A DNA stretch of 64,000 bases from NCBI RefSeq assembly GCF_001909055.1, contig NZ_LVWI01000014.1:62001-126000 (forward strand), read 5' to 3'. Made by a program: the position numbers and the translations under genes. Of the stretch, positions 55,201 through 62,300 are shown piece by piece. Source of the DNA: Paenibacillus helianthi (GTDB lineage Bacteria; Bacillota; Bacilli; Paenibacillales; Paenibacillaceae). Position 1 is the first letter of the stretch, and every line of letters starts with the position of its first letter. The notes under the pieces were generated by a model that saw only the letters and a program-made list of their open reading frames with translations, did not search any database and was not told the DNA's origin.

Positions 55201-58200
55201 CTATACTAAGGGCTATCTATAATTACGGGATTACGCATATTAATTTTGTACCTTCGATGCTTAATGCCTTTATGAACTCTTTAGAGGCAACGGAATACAG
55301 CCAATTAGACTCTCTTAAATATGTATTTGCTGCAGGCGAGGCGATTTCCAGGGAGACCGTACGGCATTTCTATAGTATTTCGGACACAGCACATCTGGAG
55401 AATATTTATGGGCCTACAGAATCTACGATTTATGCGACCCGATATTCTTTGGACAACAAACAAGAATCAGGCCTGATTCCGATCGGTTCTCCTATGCGCA
55501 ATATTGGCATCTTGATTGTGAACTCCTATAATCAGCTACAGCCTGCAGGTGTCACTGGAGAGCTATGTATTGGCGGGGCAGGGTTGGCCAGAGGCTACAT
55601 TAATAATGAAAAGTTAAGCAGGGAAAAGTTTACAGACCATCCACTTAAGGCCGGAAGTAAGCTATATCGTACCGGGGATTTGGCAAGATGGACAGAAGAT
55701 GGTCAGATTGAATATTTGGGTCGTATGGATCATCAAGTAAAAATCAGGGGAATCCGCATTGAGCTAAGCGAGATCGAAACAATGATTCTTCAGCATGAAG
55801 AGGTCAAAGAATGTGTAGTAAATGCAATAAGTGATTCTTACGGCAACAAACGTCTGGCAGCGTATCTGGTTCTTTCACGCGAGGTGAGCATTGATTGGCC
55901 GGATTACTTAAGAGATAGACTGCCCGAATATATGATTCCCCACTACTTCATGACGCTAGATGTCCTGCCTATCAATGCTAGCGGCAAAACAGACCGAAAG
56001 GCTCTGCCCCAACCGGAAGTTGGTGTCGTGAAGGACGGTGAGAATTATCACGAGCCTGCTGATGAGACGGAACGGATTCTGGCAGATATTTGGGGAGAAC
56101 TACTGGGAGTAACACGTGTCGGCAGAATAGATGATTTTTTCAAGCTGGGCGGCGATTCTATTGCAGTCATTCAGATGATCTCCCGATTACGAAAGCAGGG
56201 CTATCAACTTGAGCCTAAAGCTGTTTATCTTAACAAAACCATTGCTCAGCTAGGCCGGAAAATAACCAAGACAGTCCACAACAGGGTTGAATCACAAGTT
56301 GAAGTGACGGGAGAAATCAAGCTTACGCCTATTCAGCAATGGTTCTTTAATGAAAATTTCTCTAATCCTGAGCATTGGAATTTACCGGCTTTCTTTTCAC
56401 TTGCGGTTCCTTATCCGGAGCAGGTAATCAAGCAGGCTCTGTTGGGGGTTATAAATCACCATGACGCATTAAGAATAAGCTATAACGTCGGAATCGGGGA
56501 TATGAAGCAATTCAACCGACCGCGCATCCATGACATTACAATTCATACTGTGGACTGCACGGGAATGTCCTTGGAAGCCCAAAAAACAGCTTTTCTGGAG
56601 GAATCTAACCGGGCACAACGATCCTTGAAGCTGGATACCAGCCTTTTGATCGCACCAGTGCTGTTCCAATGCTGTGACGGAACGCAGAAGCTGCTGCTGG
56701 CAGTCCATCATTTAATCGTCGATGGAGTATCCTGGAGAATTATTGCTGAGGACCTGAGGCTCTTGCTGGATGCGCTGATGAATAATGAACAAGCCGAGCT
56801 TATGGCTAAAACAATGTCATTTAAGGAATGGGCTGAAGCGCAGCATAGGTATGCCCAAGGCGCTGAAATACAGACTGAGCTGCCTTATTGGAAGAAAACC
56901 GCTCAAAGTATCAGCCGTTTGGCGGAAGAGTTGTTCAACGACCCCGGTATTGAAAGCGACGGAGTCACTATCCCTATAGTAATCAATAAGTTCTACACAG
57001 ACAATCTGCTCAGAACTGCCAACCACCCTTACAATACGGATATTAATGACCTGCTGCTAACCGCTATTTTTAGAGCAGCTAGGACTTGTACCGGCAGCGA
57101 TACCTTGTCCATAATGCTGGAGGGGCATGGCCGTGAGAATATTCTGAAGGATCTTGATATAACCAGAACTGTAGGCTGGTTCACAAGTGCTTATCCTATT
57201 GTGCTGATGGGGCATAGCGAGGCAATAAGTGAGCAAATCAAAGGCGTCAAGGAGACCCTTCGGACTGTTCCGAATAAAGGTATCGGATTTGGAATTTTGA
57301 AGTATTTAACCAGGGATGCAGGGCTTAGTGCAGGCAAGTTGCCTTCTGTGCTGTTCAACTATCTCGGTCAGGTAGACGGCGGACGTTCCTCCTTAAATAT
57401 GGAGCTGGCAAGCGCTTCTAATGGAAGCTTCCATAGTCCCACCGCCAGACGTTCTTATCTGCTGGAATTGAACAGCATGGTTATTCATGATGAACTAATT
57501 ATTCATGTCTCAGTGACGAAGGCTATGATGCAGCATGGGTTGGTCGCCGCGCTAGTGTCGTCTATAGAGCATGAGATAATGGCTATTGCCGATCATTGTA
57601 TGAATGTGGCTTACAGAGAGTTTACGGCATCGGATTTTCCTTTGATAAATATGTCCCTGGATGAGCTTTCCAAGCTTCCCGCATCAACCGAGGATGCCTA
57701 TCCACTCTCTCCCATGCAGCAGGGCATGCTGTACCATGCGCTGTCGGATGATGTGTCATCGTCTTATAACGGTAGAATATATGCCCACTTAGTTGGCGAA
57801 CTTGTACCTTCCGTAATGCAAAAGGCATGGGAGGAAATTGCGGACAGACATCCTATTTTACGGACAACCTATCTATGGGAAGGTCGGACTGAGCCTGTTC
57901 AGCTTGTATGTAAAAACCTGAGCCACCCGGTTGAATGTAAACTTGCCGATGGAGAAGAAGAACGGGAGCAACAAATCCGCACGTTCACGAGCCGGGCCTT
58001 TAATCTGGTGGATGAGGCGCCTGTACGGATAATGTTTTTGAGCAGTGAATCTGACCAGAGCAGCAATCAGTTGATATGCAGCTTTCATCATATTGCCCTA
58101 GACGGTTGGAGTGTGTTTGCATTACTAAGTGAACTTCTCGGTATATACGATGCGCTCTATAACAACCGGAAAATCGGACTGTCCCATGTGACTCCGTACA

Positions 58201-59345
58201 AGGAGTACATTCAGTGGTATTTGACTCAGGACCACCATAAGGCAAAGAGATTCTGGAGAGAGTACCTGAAGGGAATAAAAGCGGCAACTCCGCTGCCAGG
58301 ACTTGCACTAGACAATGATGAGAAATCCTCGCCGCAGATAAGAGATATGATCAAGTACACTTGTACCATTCATGCTGAAACGGTGGGACTCATTCAGAAA
58401 TTCACCAGACAACAGCCATATACGCTGAATACTCTGCTGCAGGCAGCGTGGGGATTAATTTTGAGCCGGTACACTGGCAAGGATGATGTATTATACGGAT
58501 GTACCGTTTCAGGGAGACCACATACACTGCCGGATGTGGAAAAGATGATTGGGCTGTTTATTAACTCTTTACCGCTAAGGGTTAATTTGACAGAGTGTAC
58601 AACTGCGGCAGAGCTGCTTGCGAATCTTCAGACGGCCACCCTGGACATCAAGGAATATGAATACAGCTTATTGCCAGAAATTCAGGAGGTCAGTGCCATT
58701 CCGTTTGGAGAGGCGTTGTTCCACTCATTGCTGATATACCAGAACTACCCTGTAGATGCTGATATGGCTAATTCAAACAGAGTGTTGAAGCTTAATCATG
58801 TGCAAGGCTCTGTTGATATTAATTATGACCTTATTGTGGAGATAGCACCTCGGGATAACACCATTCTGTTTGAAGTTTACTACAACCGGGCTTTGTGGGA
58901 TCAGGATTTCATGGAACGGATGTTCTATAATTTTCAGAATGTGCTGATGTCCTTAGTAATGGACCGTGACCAGAGAATAGCTGCCATTTCGATCCTGTCC
59001 ACTGAGGAGAGCCAAAGGATCCTTCAGTATTTCGCCAAGACCGCTAAGGTGGATGTGCTATACGAGGACCAGGAAGAAATATATAAGGGTGTAAACGATC
59101 CGGAAATCAGCACGGAGGTGTATATACTTGACCATTGGCAGCAGCCTGTTCCAATAGGAGCTCCGGGGGAGATATGCATAGCCAGCGATAACCTTTACCG
59201 GGATTGCGGAAGCTGGGCGGAATGGATGACAGAGCATGAGATAGAAAATTTCCTGGCGCCTGCGGGCAGTAAGCGTTTGTATAAGACTGGTGATATCGGG
59301 ATGTGGCAAGGGAACGGCACGATAAAAATATTAGAACTGGTATAG
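49215..59345 (+). CDS. Depsipeptide synthetase 1 (CesA/Vlm1-like NRPS)
   Basis: 3376 residues. Order: split pseudo-A-subdomain N-part 1-60; keto/hydroxy-acid adenylation domain 95-645 (LLTSGSTGKPK near 262; WMPLDHVGGIV instead of the amino-acid pocket); ketoreductase 665-1130 (GGLGGIG near 907, Tyr near 1052); pseudo-A-subdomain C-part 1150-1215; PCP Ser1256; C domain with HHIVSDG 1448-1454; amino-acid A domain 1775-2270 (YTSGTTGKPKG); PCP Ser2315; epimerase HHLIVDG 2498-2504; C domain HHIALDG 2958-2964; then only the A6-A7 end of an A domain, 3285-3376. This makes a hydroxyacyl-D-aminoacyl unit. Size and order match CesA of cereulide synthesis. Chain release must lie on a later protein. GAGGTG site before ATG. 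Confidence 0.9.
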   Translation: MNSSINKEIQEVVIELEKTIQSIPFIEKSGIIVTETEYSIPPVHLNDLFPDGSIEAVRNPYIQDTILPKSAVIEQEAIDRQKPAISYGAPLNIEPHYPATLQQLLKNAADKHGSQGIHFIYMDGTESFCSYTELLHEAQCLLYGLKKLGLQPGDSVIFQFKDNKKIIISFWACVLGGFLPTPIAIAPIYSEMNALLTKIYNSWSLLDHPVILSELELEPKLAELEVLWNENEVRIACYENIKADFPDTNGFEAAEDSFVLNLLTSGSTGKPKCVQHRNSSIIWRSMATSVHNQFDHRDISLNWMPLDHVGGIVMFHVRDVCLGCTQVIGHIDSIVNNPLLWLDWIDYYKATLTWAPNFAFSMLNDAVAAAGERSWNLSSMRYVLNGGEAVVGKVAHRFLNLLKPFHLPANALIPAYGMSETSSGIVESHLLMRDTPSGIHYIDKNSLSGTIRHVSADDPNHVVFTESGTPIPGVALRIVDSANALLNEGNIGRLQVKSPSVMNGYYKNDDANQESFIDGWFETGDLGFLIDGRLTVTGRAKDVIIINGNNHYNYDIEAAIEEIDGIEVTYVAACAIPDEQNVDQLAVFFVLDEDSGSRLPQMIDQIKYDVSRKFGLYPAIIIPLSQDEFPKTNSGKIQRNELIQKYKNGAFVPIKKQIDILLSNEYTLPDWSYKQKWISCELDETEPSKIKAENTVVFANSVEDTPSELQEGILVLKGEHFRKADSRQYYINPSNPDDYQNLMECLAEEAFWMEYVVHLWNIGSVKKIGSVQDLKDAQLDASISLLYLTKALKRYEDRDIYLFMVTSQAIGALGNEVVHYEQATIPGFIKTISHELPHVFSKLIDIPDNENIELMEILSRESIAQDQYRVVAYRNHCRLVPVIEKMDMLATASRRLPLKKQGLYIVTGGLGGIGILVCEQLMEQYAANILVIGRTQLTVPQKKEAFERLKNKEAAGGTIRYETALLTDQLRLSNLITEFEAEQQQSLSGVIHLAGIIQEYLMEDQTQEQLDEMYEAKVYGTWVLHQLVKDKKDILFISSSSARTLHSGMTVGAYCSANQFMEIFTVYQNQSALMQAYCFSWSLWDELGMGSGLIIKNQLGSRGYSPITKQNGILSLWAGLRSGEPVQFIGLNGAKKEIQELSHADVPPVHRVTIFIQTAVEPNQLKKINDLFKEIAAASAGTEAPQIELKQIEQMPLDEAGEVDLRMLAELSAPAKPLESSPRNELDQVLIMCWKKILNDSRITINDHFFELGGNSLQATQLVSILRSEIKVQVELEDLFNFPELKRLSDVLNERLYKEERGKMEPVVPRVRGSKVQMSSAQKRQWVLYELEPDNPFYNNTVVIQIKGHIHAGYMEQAIQEIIRRHEILRTTFDVIEDQAVQIIQAQAPVKAVIRDLTSLTEELRQDTVDTLIREESMKPFDLVKGPVCRFQILRTAEDHCTLIVSIHHIVSDGWSVGVLLKEFSHYYFTLLDGHGLPAEVLEIQYADFALWQEEWFKSEEHNKQMAYWEKQLTGELPVLDLPTDKPRPDIQTYRGTVEVLRISKGLTDNLKRMAQEEGATLYMVLLAGFAALLKRYSNQDELLLGSLFANRNRREVEPLIGFFTNTLPLRLTCKGTFREFLRQVRSTVLDAQKNQDIQFEEIIERLNVERDPSRHPLFQTMFVLQNAPMKPVSHTDGQMEADIYYNETSKFDLSMQVFEDKGELKVVLEYSTDLYVQSTIQRMLNHYKTLLEKAVITPSRAVDSYEVITQKERLQILEEWQTPLAAQEAAYGETLVSLFEQAVEETPDSCALVYEGEEMTYSELNKWSNKLALFLLQQGLDQDEIIGIMTERSFMMIIGILAVLKAGCAYMPIDPAFPAERIRYMIDDSRARKVLVQNSLADKVYGVAEAVNLDNPEIYTGDGENLHVNLNSRQLAYVIYTSGTTGKPKGVMIEHASVANIIMDLQEKYPLEKEDAYLFKTPVTFDVSVAELFGWFHKGGSLVILRQGEEKEPLSILRAIYNYGITHINFVPSMLNAFMNSLEATEYSQLDSLKYVFAAGEAISRETVRHFYSISDTAHLENIYGPTESTIYATRYSLDNKQESGLIPIGSPMRNIGILIVNSYNQLQPAGVTGELCIGGAGLARGYINNEKLSREKFTDHPLKAGSKLYRTGDLARWTEDGQIEYLGRMDHQVKIRGIRIELSEIETMILQHEEVKECVVNAISDSYGNKRLAAYLVLSREVSIDWPDYLRDRLPEYMIPHYFMTLDVLPINASGKTDRKALPQPEVGVVKDGENYHEPADETERILADIWGELLGVTRVGRIDDFFKLGGDSIAVIQMISRLRKQGYQLEPKAVYLNKTIAQLGRKITKTVHNRVESQVEVTGEIKLTPIQQWFFNENFSNPEHWNLPAFFSLAVPYPEQVIKQALLGVINHHDALRISYNVGIGDMKQFNRPRIHDITIHTVDCTGMSLEAQKTAFLEESNRAQRSLKLDTSLLIAPVLFQCCDGTQKLLLAVHHLIVDGVSWRIIAEDLRLLLDALMNNEQAELMAKTMSFKEWAEAQHRYAQGAEIQTELPYWKKTAQSISRLAEELFNDPGIESDGVTIPIVINKFYTDNLLRTANHPYNTDINDLLLTAIFRAARTCTGSDTLSIMLEGHGRENILKDLDITRTVGWFTSAYPIVLMGHSEAISEQIKGVKETLRTVPNKGIGFGILKYLTRDAGLSAGKLPSVLFNYLGQVDGGRSSLNMELASASNGSFHSPTARRSYLLELNSMVIHDELIIHVSVTKAMMQHGLVAALVSSIEHEIMAIADHCMNVAYREFTASDFPLINMSLDELSKLPASTEDAYPLSPMQQGMLYHALSDDVSSSYNGRIYAHLVGELVPSVMQKAWEEIADRHPILRTTYLWEGRTEPVQLVCKNLSHPVECKLADGEEEREQQIRTFTSRAFNLVDEAPVRIMFLSSESDQSSNQLICSFHHIALDGWSVFALLSELLGIYDALYNNRKIGLSHVTPYKEYIQWYLTQDHHKAKRFWREYLKGIKAATPLPGLALDNDEKSSPQIRDMIKYTCTIHAETVGLIQKFTRQQPYTLNTLLQAAWGLILSRYTGKDDVLYGCTVSGRPHTLPDVEKMIGLFINSLPLRVNLTECTTAAELLANLQTATLDIKEYEYSLLPEIQEVSAIPFGEALFHSLLIYQNYPVDADMANSNRVLKLNHVQGSVDINYDLIVEIAPRDNTILFEVYYNRALWDQDFMERMFYNFQNVLMSLVMDRDQRIAAISILSTEESQRILQYFAKTAKVDVLYEDQEEIYKGVNDPEISTEVYILDHWQQPVPIGAPGEICIASDNLYRDCGSWAEWMTEHEIENFLAPAGSKRLYKTGDIGMWQGNGTIKILELV

Positions 59346-59362
59346 GGAGAGAGGTGTCTTTA

Positions 59363-62300
59363 ATGAGTTATTCCAACAGTCGCGTTATAAATCTGGTAAG
59401 AATTAACGGCAAGCGGGTGGATCTCTCGCAGATCGAGAAGGAATGGGTCAAACACCCGTCTGTACAACAATGTGCTATTGTGGCTGTCAAAGGGAAGTCC
59501 TCCGATTTACGTCTGGTGGCTTTTGTAACAGGTCAAGACAGGCTGGATTGCCGGAAGCTGTGTTCTGATATTAACCGGCCAGAAGGTAGCGATAATGTTG
59601 TCTGCATTCAGATATCCTCATTTCCCCTTTTGCCAGAAGGTAAGATCGACAAAGAAGCCCTCTATTTATATGCTGAAAAAAATGCTGAATTACTGAATTG
59701 GGAGGCGGAAATTCGTTCGCTTCCTCATATCGGCAAGGTAGCAGTCGTTGCGGAAGAAATACTGCATGAGATCGAACACGTCCATATCGATGATTTGATC
59801 AATACCGGATATACAAAGAAGGAGCAGTCTTTGCCGCAAGGAGAGGTGCTGGAGGAGCGGACTAATACAGAGGTGAGATCCGGACCGTTAGCAATTATAC
59901 ATGGCGGTACTCAAAGCCACTCGCGGAATGAGCCTGTCACCTTGGCGGATGTACTGGAAAGGGCTGCGCAGAACTACCCTGAGCATGGAATACACTATGT
60001 CAATGATGAGGGGCAGACCCACTTTCAATCCTACTCGGCTCTCCTTCAACAGGCGAAAGAGGTATTAGCGGGACTAGAGAAGCGTGGCTTAAAACCACAG
60101 GATAAAGTCATCTTCCAGCTGGAAGAGAAAAAGGATTTTGTTCTCGCGTTTTGGGCTTGTATATTAGGCGGATTTGTTCCTGTTCCCGTTACGGTGCCCC
60201 GTTCCTTTGCGCAATCCGGTACGGATTTAAGTACGCTCAGCTATATTATAAATACATTAGAGCAGCCACATATCATAACAAATAATAACCGTTATGAAGA
60301 TATCAGGGACCTGGTTGCCAATTTCAGCCCAGCGTTAAAGCCGATCAAGCTAGAGGAACTGCAGGGGTATCCTGCTGCTGCTGTTCATCACCCCTCTTCA
60401 ACGGATTTAGCAATCATTTTGTTTACATCCGGAAGCACAGGTTCACCCAAAGGAGTGCTGCAAACTCACGACACTATTATTAGCCGGGAGCGGGGGACAA
60501 CCCTTTTAAACCGGTTTAATGCAGAAGAGATTTCAGTAAACTGGATGCCCCTGGAACATGTCGGTGGTATTGTAATGTTTCATATTAAGGAAATGTACGT
60601 AGGCTGTACGCAGGTGCAAGTTCAGACTAACTATATTCTGGCAGAGCCCTTGCATTGGCTTGATATTATGGACCAGTATAAGGCCACGTTAACTTGGGCG
60701 CCTAATTTCGCCTATTCTCTAGTTGCCGAGAGACTGGAGCAAACCGTGGGCAGGACATGGGATCTTTCCGCCATGAGATTTATTCTTAACGCAGGTGAAG
60801 CTATAACGGCTAAAAGCTGCAAATTATTTCTGAACAAGCTTCAACCTTTCGGGCTTCGTTCAAATGCCATGTTCCCCACATGGGGGATGTCTGAAACATG
60901 CTCGGGGGTTATCTACTCTAATACTTTTGACACTGAACCCCATACAGGTATCCGTGTTCTTGAAACCGATGCGGTAACCGGGACGTTTAGATTGTCAGAT
61001 CGGATTCAGGACGGCATAACCTTTACGGAACTTGGACAGCCGATTCCAGGAGTAGATGTAAGAATTGTAAACTCGAAGAATGAGCTGATTCATGAGGGGG
61101 AAATTGGCAGAATTCAAATCCAAGGATTAACCACTACTCCCGGTTATTACAATAATCCGAATGAGAATGAGAAAGCCTTCACTCCGGACGGCTGGTTTAA
61201 TACCGGTGATCAGGGCTTCATTTGGGAAGGCTGTCTGACCATTACAGGACGGTTAAAGGATCTGCTGATCATAAATGGAGTCAACTACAGCAATGTAGAA
61301 TTGGAGGGGCTTGTTGAGGAAATAGAGGGAATCGCCCTCTCCTTTACCGCAGTTTGCGCCATAAGGGGTCAAAACAGCGACACAGATAAAATTGCAGTGT
61401 TTTTTGTATCGGAGCTAAAGCATCGTGAACAGACTTTGAACCAGGTTCGCACAGTACGGAAGAAACTAAGTGATGCTCTAGGTTTGAAGATTGATTTTAT
61501 CATTCCTGTAACAAAGAATGACATTCCCAAGACTAACATAGGTAAAATTCAGCGTTCCAAGCTTGCGTCACAGTTTCTGGCAGGGGAATTCAGCACGATC
61601 CAGCGGGAAGTGGATGTATTTGAGAAAAATGAACGAACGGTGCCTAACTGGTTTTTTGAAAAGAAGTGGAGTCATGTACAGCCTGCTGCCAGTGCTCCCG
61701 ATTTTCTGGGTCGGTCGTTTTGGATTATTGATGATGGGGATAACACTTTCATAGCTAATGCGATTCTGGCTCAGGGCGGACAAGTATTGCTGTACTCTCA
61801 CCAAGAAGATGTCATCCCGATTGGCCCACTGCCAACGGATATTATTTATATTTCCAATTCCCGATTTGCCGGAGAAATGTTGTCCGAGGCAGAAATTAAA
61901 TCCTTTCACAGGAAAGGTCTGTTTGGATTGCTTCATCTCATCCAGTCACTGCACAGGGCAAATCCTGAAAAAATTCAGCTGTATGTTGTGACCAGAAATA
62001 GCCAGCATTGTATGGACGAGCCGTGGTTGAATTATGGCGATGCCCCGATTCAGGGCTTTCTGAAAAGCGCTGCATTGGAGAATACGTGGCTGGCCTGCTG
62101 TCATGTGGACTTTGATTGCCGGGACATGGGGTTTAATGGTCTGATCGAAGAACTTAGAAACGTAAAACCCCAGGATGAAGTCGTTTACCGCCAAAACAAG
62201 AGGCTTCTGCCTCAGCTTGTTCCAATAGATATCCAGCAGAGCGGCAAGCAAACAGTTAACCTGCAGGCTGAAGGCATGTATCTGATAACCGGTGGGCTTG

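Noticed and set aside
59300..59400. Frameshift artefact splitting one synthetase gene
   Set aside because: Protein 2 has its own GGGAGAGAGGTG ribosome site and ATG at proper spacing, and the A domain already lacks A1-A5, so a single base error would not restore a normal domain. A base-level check is still worthwhile.
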